64,000 bases of DNA from Pycnococcus provasolii (taxonomy: Eukaryota; Chlorophyta; Pseudoscourfieldiophyceae; Pseudoscourfieldiales; Pycnococcaceae). The DNA is taken from NCBI GenBank assembly GCA_938743325.2, contig OW568890.1:532127-596126 (forward strand). The letters are read 5' to 3'. The notes below the pieces were generated by a model. The model was not told the origin of the DNA. It worked only from the letters and a program-made list of their open reading frames with translations, and searched no databases. Below are positions 1-8,415 of this stretch, one piece after another. Each line of letters opens with the position of its first letter. Positions within the stretch are counted from its first letter, which is position 1. A program made the position numbers and the translations under genes.

Positions 1-468
1 ACAACCACGCTCGCACCGCCTGCGTTCGTCGCTGACGCACACGGGGAGGAGAACGATGAGCATAGCCTTATGCCAGCACCTCCCGTTCCCACACCTAGAC
101 TCAGCCAAAAAGAAGCGGCGCGTGCCATCCAGGAGGCTTATCGTGCACATCGCCGTAGAAGGAAACTCGAACGCGCAAGAATCTCGCTCGAGCGACGGGT
201 CAAAGGCACGCAGAAACGGCTTGCAATGCACGAGTGGCTGCGGGAGGCAAGAAGACGGGCAAGTGTGCGCGAGAAGCTTCAAGCAAGACGCAGCAAAATG
301 CGACGCGCCAAGACACCTGGAGACGACGCCAACTTTGCGCTCGTCCTCGCCGACGTGAGAAGGGATGAAGGGCCGTTCGCGTTTGCCGCAGCGTGGCACG
401 CATACGCCCTGCGCGCTCAAGTTCTTACCGCGTGGGTGCGCATCACTCTCGAGTACATCAACGTGTAA
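1..468 (+). CDS. C-terminal part of an IQ-motif protein (5' truncated by window edge)
   Basis: The reading frame is open from base 1 to the TAA at 466-468, so this is the tail of a gene that starts outside the window. The first in-frame ATG is at 70, but upstream codons also read as plausible protein, so I do not take it as the start. About 15 residues after that ATG is an IQ-like motif (AIQEAYRAHRRRRK), the usual calmodulin-binding helix pattern IQxxxRxxxxR. It is followed by a very Arg/Lys-rich helical stretch and a short hydrophobic end. IQ motifs bind calmodulin or myosin-type light chains; the rest of the protein is not visible, so no function is assigned. The next gene ends convergently 35 bp downstream. 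Confidence 0.6.
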   Translation, partial: TTTLAPPAFVADAHGEENDEHSLMPAPPVPTPRLSQKEAARAIQEAYRAHRRRRKLERARISLERRVKGTQKRLAMHEWLREARRRASVREKLQARRSKMRRAKTPGDDANFALVLADVRRDEGPFAFAAAWHAYALRAQVLTAWVRITLEYINV

Positions 469-503
469 CAAGGTCTACTTTACATGTGCGACTTCGGTTT
501 TGC

Positions 504-2060
504 CTACGACGGCATGTGCATGTCGTAGCAGCACAAACCGCGGTGATTTTCCAACGTGTCGTTTGCTCCCTTCGACACGAGGTAGTCGCCGAGCGCGACG
601 TGGCCAAAGCCAAAGCAGTAGTGCAAGGGCGTATTTCCCTGGGCATTGCAGCTATTCACGTCCGCGCCGGCGCGCAGGAGCACGCGAGCCATGCGTTGAT
701 CTCCAAGCTGGCAAGCAACCATCAAGGCCGTGTCGCCGTTCGCATCGCGCGCATGCGCCGCAGATGGATTGGCGCGAAGCATCATCTTCACTTCGTCGCG
801 CCGATTGCCCGCGCGAATTAGCGCAAACACACCGCCTCCATCCGAGGGCGGCGACGTGTGCGACGAGTGGTGGTGCATCTGCTGATGATGCTGTGGCGGC
901 GGCGCGTGGTACGGCGAATGGTGCATCGCCGTTGGCGGTGGCGGATGTGCGGCGCCGTATGGCGTGTGCATCGTCGGCATGTGCGCGTGCGGCACTGGCA
1001 TTGGCATGGCGTGCGCGTACGACACCGATGGGGACATCCAAGTTGGCGCTGGTGCACCCCACGGCGGCTGCGACGGTGGGTGGTATCCCACACCGGAATA
1101 AGCAGTTGGCGGCGGCACCATCTGCGGAGGCGGAGGCGCCGGCACTGGTTGTGGCACATGAGCAGGAGCTCGCCACGGCGAATGTGCGTGCACCGGCGCC
1201 GCCGGCGGCGGCGGCGCGTACGAAACACCTCGCGTGGGCGAGCCAGCATGCCGCCTAGCCGGCGACGCCGTCTCGGGTGCAAAGTGCGCGCGACGCTGCG
1301 GCGGCGACATCTGCTGCCTCGTTCCCATCATACCAGACTGAGGTGCAGCAGCACCACTGGCCACAGCGTGCTGCTGCCGCTGCGCTCGCCGCTCTTTCCA
1401 CCCTGGCCTTGGCTTTGGCAGTGGCGCCATTGCCGAAGCCTGATGCTCCAACTCTGCCCATCGCTGTTCCTCTCGCTGTTTCCACCGCGCCTTTGGAGCT
1501 GGACCGGCAGGTGGGACGTTCTGCGCGCTCGCGCCCAAAGTCGCCGCTTGTATTTGTGCCGCGATGGCCGCTCTTCGCGCGCGCAGGTCATCGATGGCGT
1601 CGCCGGCGTGTGCGTTTTGATTTGCATCATAGTAGTGGTTCGTCGTCGCGGCGGTTGCGGCGGCGTTGGCCGTCGCCTGCTTGAGTTCCGCGAGTCTTCT
1701 CTTCTCCTCTCTCAGGCTCGCCTCGACCGCGACGAGTCTCTCCACCTCCTTGCGCTCCGCCTCGAGCCTCTCGTAGACGGCGTCGGTGACTCCTACGTCC
1801 GGCTCAGGACTGCTTGCGTTTTGGGCCGCCGCCGCCTTGGCGCGCTTGAGCAGTTCGTTGCGTTCGAGTTTCGCGTGGAACGCCGCGAGTCTGTCCGCGG
1901 CCCCTTCAACGAACGCGCCCATGCCGTCGTCGTCGGACGACGATCCCGACCCTCTTTCTTCCGGCGGCGGCATGTCCGCACCTAGCGGCACATCGAACGG
2001 CGCGTCTCCGCCCATCGCGGCGTACGAGACGCGCGACAGGTCGAGGCGAGGCAGCGCCAT
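504..2060 (-). CDS. Ankyrin-repeat protein with coiled-coil and Pro/His-rich middle
   Basis: The protein has 518 residues. I start at the ATG at 2060 (MALPRLDLSR); the frame stays open upstream, but the added residues look random and an AT-rich TATA-like stretch lies immediately before this ATG. Order of parts: acidic N-terminus, a Lys/Glu-rich coiled coil (about residues 50-130), a long low-complexity middle rich in Pro, His, Met and Tyr, then two to three ankyrin repeats at about 400-510 (GDTALMVACQLGDQRMARVL and GNTPLHYCFGFGHVALGDYL are canonical). Ankyrin repeats bind partner proteins; the low-complexity middle suggests a scaffold or condensate-forming role, but that is inference. It is divergent from the LRR gene at 2438, so they may share a promoter. 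Confidence 0.75.
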   Translation of the reverse strand: MALPRLDLSRVSYAAMGGDAPFDVPLGADMPPPEERGSGSSSDDDGMGAFVEGAADRLAAFHAKLERNELLKRAKAAAAQNASSPEPDVGVTDAVYERLEAERKEVERLVAVEASLREEKRRLAELKQATANAAATAATTNHYYDANQNAHAGDAIDDLRARRAAIAAQIQAATLGASAQNVPPAGPAPKARWKQREEQRWAELEHQASAMAPLPKPRPGWKERRAQRQQHAVASGAAAPQSGMMGTRQQMSPPQRRAHFAPETASPARRHAGSPTRGVSYAPPPPAAPVHAHSPWRAPAHVPQPVPAPPPPQMVPPPTAYSGVGYHPPSQPPWGAPAPTWMSPSVSYAHAMPMPVPHAHMPTMHTPYGAAHPPPPTAMHHSPYHAPPPQHHQQMHHHSSHTSPPSDGGGVFALIRAGNRRDEVKMMLRANPSAAHARDANGDTALMVACQLGDQRMARVLLRAGADVNSCNAQGNTPLHYCFGFGHVALGDYLVSKGANDTLENHRGLCCYDMHMPS

Positions 2061-2437
2061 ATTATATAAAAATATGACAGCCAGATGAGGGGCAGCAGCG
2101 CCTGGAACAAAGCCTTGAGAGGAGCAGTCCTGAAGAAAACAAACAGACAGCACGACAGAACTGAGAAATCTACCTTAAGCTGCGACCAACCTTGCCTTGC
2201 CGTGCATGAAGGTGGTCAGTTCACAGGTGTGCTCGTGCATGGCCCTAATGCCTTGCCAGACGGATAGTCGATGAAGGTGGTCAAGATTCAAGAAGAAGTT
2301 CTAACCTTAAGACGGCCTGGCCTGTTCGGAGTGGTTCTGCCAGGGAGTCTCCGGAGAATGAATGGGACGCGGATTCAAACCATTTATCAGACGGAACTCT
2401 AAAAAATATAGGTATCAATATTTAAGGTTGGCTGGCA
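2061..2437. promoter_or_regulatory. Divergent intergenic region between ankyrin and LRR genes
   Basis: This 377-bp gap separates two divergent start codons, so it should hold both promoters. AT-rich TATA-like stretches lie at 2061-2078 (next to the ankyrin ATG) and at 2400-2424 (15-40 bp before the LRR ATG). I see no coding sequence or RNA gene in it. Confidence 0.4.
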
Positions 2438-3053
2438 ATGTCTGCGTCAACGCTGGGTGGTACTGGTGGTGGTGGTTCTGACTTCGTCATGGATCCTCTC
2501 TTCGTCTCTGCGGCTGCAGCAGTTCGTGTGGCGGTCGACATGTGCTCATCTTCGTCGTCACCTTCGTCGTCGTCAGCTGCGTACTCGGAGTCGTCGTGCG
2601 TCGGTGCGGCATTAACGGCCATGGCTTTGATTGAACAGATGCCTGTGTCTTTGAAAGACGAATCGCAACGCCTTTTCGACGAACTCGAACGTGCGCTCGA
2701 AATGAGACAAAAGGGTGAGGGTGGCGGTGGCCCTCCCAAAACGGCACAGCCACAACAACAAAGCAGGCTCGCGCCGAAAACTCCGCCGAAAACGGCGTCG
2801 TCGACGTCGTCGGCGAAGCAACGGGCCAGCAGGCCAACGACGGGCGACGCACAAGCGGCGATGGACGCGTGGGCGCGAGGGGGGGAACGCAAGGGACGGT
2901 TCGCAAGCCTCAAGTCGAGGCTGAAGAAACCGGTCTGTACGGGCGAGGCGTGGGAGGACATTCGGCGGCCTGAGCCGCGCATATCCACAGCGGTGCACGC
3001 AGAGGAGGATGCGGATGTCGCGCAGCAGGCAGAGAAGAACGAGCAGGAGCATC

Positions 3054-3084
<31 letters not shown>

Positions 3085-4450
3085 ACCGCAGGAGCCGAGC
3101 GACGTGGACTCGGACTCGGACTCGGACTTTGATTCGCGGTTGTCAGCAGAGCGACCGGCGTCGTCGACAGAAACGGCGCAGTCGTCGCAGGTGGACCTTG
3201 CGCAAAACACCGAAACGGGCGACGCGGACGCGGACACGACCGTTCGACTCGCCGGTGTGAACCAGGCGGCGCACCTCAGCCTGGCTGGACGCGGCATGCC
3301 TCGCCTGCCGCGCATCCTCGTTGCGCCCGAGGAGGACGAGGTTCTCGTCGTCGAGACGCTCGACATTTCGTCGAACCGCCTCGCCAGCCTGCCGCTGGGC
3401 ATATGCCTGCACCTGCCTCTGCTGAACCGGCTGGTTGCGCACCACAACATGCTCGAGCACCTCCCATCCGAGCTGTGCATGTGCCGGTTCCTGCAGGAGG
3501 TGGACGTAAGCCACAACCGCCTCGCCGAACTTCCCACAGGACTGTTCGTGTCGCCAAGCCTCGCGCGCATCGACGCAGGCGCCAACGCACTTACCGTCCT
3601 ACCGCCTGAACTCGGAATGGCGGACAGCCTGCTTGATCTCGGCGTCGCGAACAACAGCCTCGTCAGCATTCCGGAGGAAATTGCGCTGCTGCGCGGAATT
3701 GTGCGCATCGACGCGACGAGCAATCGCATGAGCATGCTGCCTTCATCGCTCTTCGACGGCTGCTTGCGTCTCCGACAGCTCTCGGTGGCTCGCAATCGCA
3801 TCAGGAAGGTGGCGCCGCATTCCGCGCCATATCTGGAGACGCTGGATGTCGCGTACAACGTGCTGACTGAAGGCTGGATGGTGGGAGACGGCTCCGAGAT
3901 GGCGCTGCCGCGCCTTCCTCAGCTCCGTCAGCTCATGGCTCAGGGAAATCAACTAGGACCGACACTCGACTTGGACACGCTTCTCAGACACGTGAGCCCC
4001 AAGCTTGTGGTGCTTGAGCTTGCGAACAACCGCCTCGTTTGCGTCGAGGCGCCAAGCCCGCGCGTCGCCTACGGTGCAAAGTTGAGCACGTTAGGCGTAT
4101 CACATAATCGCATTACTATGCTCCCAGATAGTCTCGGCGGATTGGAGAGAGACATGCGTTCGCTGGCATGCCACGGCAATCGCCTGCGAAGCTTGCCCCC
4201 GTCTCTCGTTCCCGCGTTGCCCGTGGGCGTCACGCTCGACGACGTTCTCGTGCGTCCCGCGCGAGATCCGGTGGACGCCACCGCTGTATTTGCGGCATCA
4301 CGCTACCAGCAACCGAAGGCGGCCGGTGGCACATCTGCCGAGCGAGCTGCTGCCGAAGATGATAGATTTGGCGACATTCGACGACGAATGAATGCGCCGG
4401 CACTGCTGGGCTTTGGCTATGGCATGGAGTTGGTAGGCAATTCAGCATAG
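2438..4450 (+). CDS. Leucine-rich-repeat protein (PIRL/LAP-type LRRs)
   Basis: The protein has 670 residues and starts at the ATG at 2438. The first 280 residues are low-complexity: Gly/Ser-rich, then acidic with a run of Asp codons near 3057-3081. From about residue 290 to 620 there are around ten leucine-rich repeats of 23 residues with the LxxLxLSxNxLxxLP pattern (for example VVETLDISSNRLASLPLGI and LQEVDVSHNRLAELPTG). This is the intracellular class shared by plant PIRLs, animal Shoc2/Erbin and many protists. There is no signal peptide, membrane segment or catalytic domain, so the likely role is as a protein-binding scaffold. The specific pathway cannot be told from sequence. It is tail-to-tail with the coiled-coil gene, 53 bp apart. 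Confidence 0.85.
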
Positions 4451-4503
4451 TTGAGTGTAAAGATGTATACAGAAAAGTTTTTATTATTTTTCATTGTAGA
4501 AAG

Positions 4504-6396
4504 TTACAAGATGTCTCGCGCAACGGACGACGCTGCATCAAGACGTCGGCTAGCTGTTGCAAGAGAGTCCTCGAGCTCCATGACCTCAGCCGCGATCGCG
4601 TGAAGGCTCGCCTGCACATCTGCCGAAGCTGGCGGCTTCATGGCCGCTGGCGCCGGCGAGACACCGCCGGCAGTGAATAGTCCTTCGTCGGTGAGCGGCA
4701 CTTCGACCTCATCCGCGCCATACGCGCGTAGATTGTCGTCAGGGTGCACTTTCTCAAGGACGTCAAGAGCACTCTTCGCCGTGGCGCGGCGGTCATGCAG
4801 CATCCGTCGAAGCGTCTCAGCCATAGACTGGCTTTCCATCTTTGACGCCTCTGCCGCGGCAAGTTTTGCCTCCACGTCACCGTATGCTGCTCGCAAGCTC
4901 GCGAGCTCCTCCGCAAGCACAGCCGAACGTTCCTCCTCGCGTGCCCTTGCCCGCTCTTCATCTTTCCGGCTCGCATGCACCTCGCCGCCCCAGCTTCGCA
5001 GCTGCGCCTCCCTGCGTGCGGCACGCTGCTTCTCCGCGGCAAGTTCGAGTTCAAGCTTGCGAGCCACGGCTGCACTCGTCATCGCGGCGGCTCGCGACGC
5101 GTCACGGTCTGACATCGCCGCGGAAACGGATGCCTCGAGCGTCGCTGAACGCGTTCTGAGGCGATCGCATTCACGCTTCACTCCCTGATAGCTGGACGAG
5201 TTCATCGTCGCGTCCCTCTCCTTGGACAGCTCCACGCGAAGCGTTCCTACCTTTGCGAGCAGCCTTCGTTTCGTCTCCTGCAGCCCCGCGATGACCTGCA
5301 GCAGGTGCTTTCTCTTCGACGGCGACGACGCACGTGCGCCGTCGTCATGTTCGTCGCCGTCGTCGTCGTGTTCCACCTCGCTGTTTCGCTCGTCCGCACG
5401 GCCTGTTCGTGGCGCAGTCTGCTGCTTCGCAGGTGATGCGACGACGATATTCGGCGGATTTGACTCTGCGCCAAGGAGCGCGCCGAGTGCCTGTGCCAGA
5501 GCACTCACCTCCTCGCACTTTCGCGCGACGTCCACCTCCACCTCTGCATCGTCGCCACCGACGCCGTCTCCGTCTCCTTTGGCGCCCGCAGTTTCTGTTT
5601 GACTTCTGCGCATCATCGTGGAAGCGGAGGCTGCCGCCTCTGCCGCCTCGGCGACGCGTACGACGAGCTCGCGTGCCTGCGTTGCACGCGCGGCGACGGT
5701 AAGTTCCACCTGGTGCAAGTTTGCTTGCAGTTTGGAGATGGCGGCAGCGTGTTCGTCGTTGGCGCCTTTCGACGCCTCCTGCGCGCTCGTGAGATCTCTG
5801 GTGAGTTTTGCGTTGTCGAACAGCAGTTGTTTGCGTCTCGTCTGCGCGTCGAGGAGTTGTTCCTCGCACGCCTCGCACCTTTCTACGGTTGCTTGGTGCG
5901 CCTTGTGCAGCTGGTCGAGTTTTTGCGTGAGTCTCCCCACCTCCATGGCGAGCGCGCGCTGCGACGCGGCGTCGAGCAGGAGTGCAGGAGCAGGTTCGTC
6001 GTCCATGAAGTTTTCCTTTCCATCTTCCTGAGGGCGTGAGTGTTCGTCGTGTGGCTGGTTGAATGCGATGTGCTTCTTCTTCGAGGCGTTTGCAGCTTGG
6101 GAGATTCGGTTGTTCAAAATGGCGGCTGCCGCCTTCTGTCTCTTCTCGCTGTGCCGATCCTGTTTTCTCTTCGAAGATTGCGCTTGGAGCAACTGTGAAG
6201 ATGAAGACGGCGCTGCGCTGTGCAGTTTCGGGCGGTAGAGAACGCCCCTACTTGAAGTTGTTGTTGTTGTCGTCGTCGTCGTCGTCGGCTGCACTCGAGA
6301 CCGGCGACTGAACAAAAAACTCGCGTGCTCAGAGTGACCACCCCCACCAGGATGTGATCCAGGAGGTGGATCAGGCGGAGGTGCCGAAGAAGGCAT
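4504..6396 (-). CDS. Long coiled-coil protein of unknown function
   Basis: I do not recognise a family. The protein has 630 residues from the ATG at 6396; the frame is open a few codons further up but has no ATG there. The N-terminal 130 residues are Pro/Ser/Thr-rich with a basic, nuclear-signal-like patch. Residues from about 135 to the end are mostly Ala/Glu/Arg/Lys heptads typical of coiled coils, in two or three blocks broken by acidic linkers (near 5340-5400 and 5520-5580). The shape resembles centrosomal, basal-body or motor-tethering coiled-coil proteins, but no diagnostic motif is seen. A TATTTATATT element lies just upstream of the start (6411-6420). Confidence 0.7.
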   Translation of the reverse strand: MPSSAPPPDPPPGSHPGGGGHSEHASFLFSRRSRVQPTTTTTTTTTTSSRGVLYRPKLHSAAPSSSSQLLQAQSSKRKQDRHSEKRQKAAAAILNNRISQAANASKKKHIAFNQPHDEHSRPQEDGKENFMDDEPAPALLLDAASQRALAMEVGRLTQKLDQLHKAHQATVERCEACEEQLLDAQTRRKQLLFDNAKLTRDLTSAQEASKGANDEHAAAISKLQANLHQVELTVAARATQARELVVRVAEAAEAAASASTMMRRSQTETAGAKGDGDGVGGDDAEVEVDVARKCEEVSALAQALGALLGAESNPPNIVVASPAKQQTAPRTGRADERNSEVEHDDDGDEHDDGARASSPSKRKHLLQVIAGLQETKRRLLAKVGTLRVELSKERDATMNSSSYQGVKRECDRLRTRSATLEASVSAAMSDRDASRAAAMTSAAVARKLELELAAEKQRAARREAQLRSWGGEVHASRKDEERARAREEERSAVLAEELASLRAAYGDVEAKLAAAEASKMESQSMAETLRRMLHDRRATAKSALDVLEKVHPDDNLRAYGADEVEVPLTDEGLFTAGGVSPAPAAMKPPASADVQASLHAIAAEVMELEDSLATASRRLDAASSVARDIL

Positions 6397-7395
6397 AGGA
6401 AGGCTCACGGTATTTATATTCAGGTACTGTCAACTGTACGGGGGCCCTTGCACACACACGTGTATATATAAAAAAGGCCTTAACAAACGTTGTGTCACCT
6501 CACCTTAAGCTTAAGTTCAGGGGACTTTGAATAATGGTTGAGGCACCTGAGTTTTTGAAAATGAATAACTGACCCGTGTTGACGTTGACGCTGGTGGCTG
6601 GGCCTGGCGTCAACGTCCCAGTCTGCCGGTGGTCCAGAACTTGTTTTGGCCGGAAGGAAGGCTCGTAGTTACAGTAGGGCAGCAGCGGGGATCCAGGAAT
6701 TTTACTTCTACGCCCTAAGGTGGTTCCCCAAGAACCCCCTTAGAGGAACATTGCGCCAACTCAACAGACAGGGAGTGAGTGGGGCCGTTCACTCCCACTT
6801 GGCCAACCACCTCCTGGCTCCTGGGCGCCCTCCTGAAGGCGGTGTCGCCCTTGCATAGACTACCTTTACGATAGTCTCTCCTCTCTCCTCTTCCCTCTTC
6901 CCTCTTCCGTCTTCAGGTGCCACAAAGGCAATAGCGGCCTGCAACGGTAACCTTCCCGGAGCCTCCCTCGCCTCATCGAGCCACTATCGTAGGGCGAGGG
7001 AACGAAAGCGAAAGCGAAAGCGAAAGCGAAAGCGAAAGCGAAAGGCGGGAGGCGGGAGGCACAGCAAAGCGTGAAAGCACTGGAGCAGGAAGCAGGGTAC
7101 AGGACAGGGAGTGCCTTGCACAGTGCACACTCCCAGCTTAAGTCTTAAGACAACTGGTCGTGGCAACTGGCACCAACTGCCCCAAACTCGCCCGTCCCGT
7201 GCTTCATGAAGGCATAGAACCCAACAGGACCTGTCACCTGTTCTGTTGTCCCAGACAGACTTGCCTTGCCTGTTCTGACCTTTCCTTCACTTCCTCCCCT
7301 CCCGGCCCCTTCCCTTCCCTGTTCTTCTCGTCTCACCTTAGTAGCAGCGGCAATACTCGTCCCTCCTTCAGCCTTAAGAAGCACGGCCTTACACC
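6397..7395. other. Intergenic region with (CGAAAG)n microsatellite
   Basis: This 1-kb stretch separates divergent genes. It contains a TATA-like element at 6411-6420, a CGAAAG hexamer repeat at about 7000-7045 and C/T-rich tracts at about 6880-6915 and 7290-7330. Short open frames here have no protein-like features. I see no tRNA or other structured RNA I could name. Confidence 0.4.
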
Positions 7396-8370
7396 ATGGG
7401 CGCCGTCGGCGAACGTCTCGCTTTCCTGACGGAGTGGCTCGACCCGCACGCCTCCTTGGTCTTCACCTACCAGCTCGTCTACCACCTTGTCGACGACACC
7501 ATCGAGATGTACGACCTGCGCAACCGACGCCCGTTCCTCAAGCGCATGCCCTACCCCGCGGTCTCCGCGGACATGCTCTACCTAGGAGCGAACGTCACGA
7601 TCCACGGACGACTCCACAAGGTGGCGTCGTACGCCGACGAGTACACGAAAAGTAAAGTCGAGGGTGGGCAAACCGCGGGAACCGTCCTCGTGCCTCTCAC
7701 GGAACTTGGAAGCACGCTCGACGCGCTGCAGGTGCGCGCGGGGGCGCTCGTGCGCGACATTGCGTGCTTCGCGGATGCGGGCACCGGGGCCGCCACCGCG
7801 GCTCTCAGCGTGAGCGTCAGGGGGAACGCGACGCTCGCGGACGTGTGCGCCGAGAACAAGCTCGTCGCGAGGGAGGATGCCACAGGCGCCGGTGCCAAGG
7901 CGCTCGCCTCGAACGCACTCACCACAAAGGCGCTCGCAAGCTGCGACAACACCACGGCGCTGTGCATCATCAAGCCACACGCCGTGCTCGCCAAGCTCAC
8001 GGGATCCATCCTCCAGGCGATCGTCGACGCGGGCTTCGACCTAAAGGCTGTGCGCATGTTAACTCTCGACCGCGCGAACGCCTCGGAGTTTTTGGAGGTG
8101 TACAAGGGAGTCGTGCCCGAGTACGCCGCCATGGTTGACGAGCTCGTCGCAGGGCCGCTGTACGCCGTCGAGGTGGGCAGCGCCGGCCCGCAGGTGGTGG
8201 AGAGCCTTCGCATGCTCGCTGGACCTCCTGACCCGGAGGTTGGCCGGCTGCTGCGCCCCAACTCGCTGCGCGCGCGCTTCGGGCTCGACAAGGTGCGCAA
8301 CGCCGTGCACACGACAGACCTGGAGGAGGACGGCGAGCTCGAGACGCGCTACTTCTTCCAAATTCTCTGA
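7396..8370 (+). CDS. NME7: NME7-like protein: DM10 domain plus a single NDK domain
   Basis: The protein has 324 residues. Residues 1-90 are a DM10 domain closely resembling the start of NME7 (FLTEWLDPHASLVFTYQLVY, then FLKRMPYP). Residues from about 190 to 324 are a nucleoside diphosphate kinase domain of the NME7 second (B) type: CIIKPHAV, EVYKGVVPEYAAMV, GPPDPE, LRPNSLRARFG and RNAVHTTD, with the catalytic His at 305. Canonical NME7 is about 376 residues with two NDK domains; here the region of the first (about 95-185) is shortened, Ala-rich and lacks NDK motifs. NME7 is an axonemal microtubule inner protein and a gamma-tubulin ring complex component, so this points to a flagellated cell. 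It is convergent with the AAA ATPase gene, 45 bp away. Confidence 0.88.
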   Translation: MGAVGERLAFLTEWLDPHASLVFTYQLVYHLVDDTIEMYDLRNRRPFLKRMPYPAVSADMLYLGANVTIHGRLHKVASYADEYTKSKVEGGQTAGTVLVPLTELGSTLDALQVRAGALVRDIACFADAGTGAATAALSVSVRGNATLADVCAENKLVAREDATGAGAKALASNALTTKALASCDNTTALCIIKPHAVLAKLTGSILQAIVDAGFDLKAVRMLTLDRANASEFLEVYKGVVPEYAAMVDELVAGPLYAVEVGSAGPQVVESLRMLAGPPDPEVGRLLRPNSLRARFGLDKVRNAVHTTDLEEDGELETRYFFQIL

Positions 8371-8415
8371 TTACGGGTGAGTAATGACACAGCACAGAAA
8401 GACCTTTCAAATTAG

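Noticed and set aside
858-1985. 375-codon Arg/Trp-rich frame antisense to the ankyrin protein
   Set aside because: Extreme Arg/Trp/His content and no motif; mirror of the Pro/His-rich low-complexity region.
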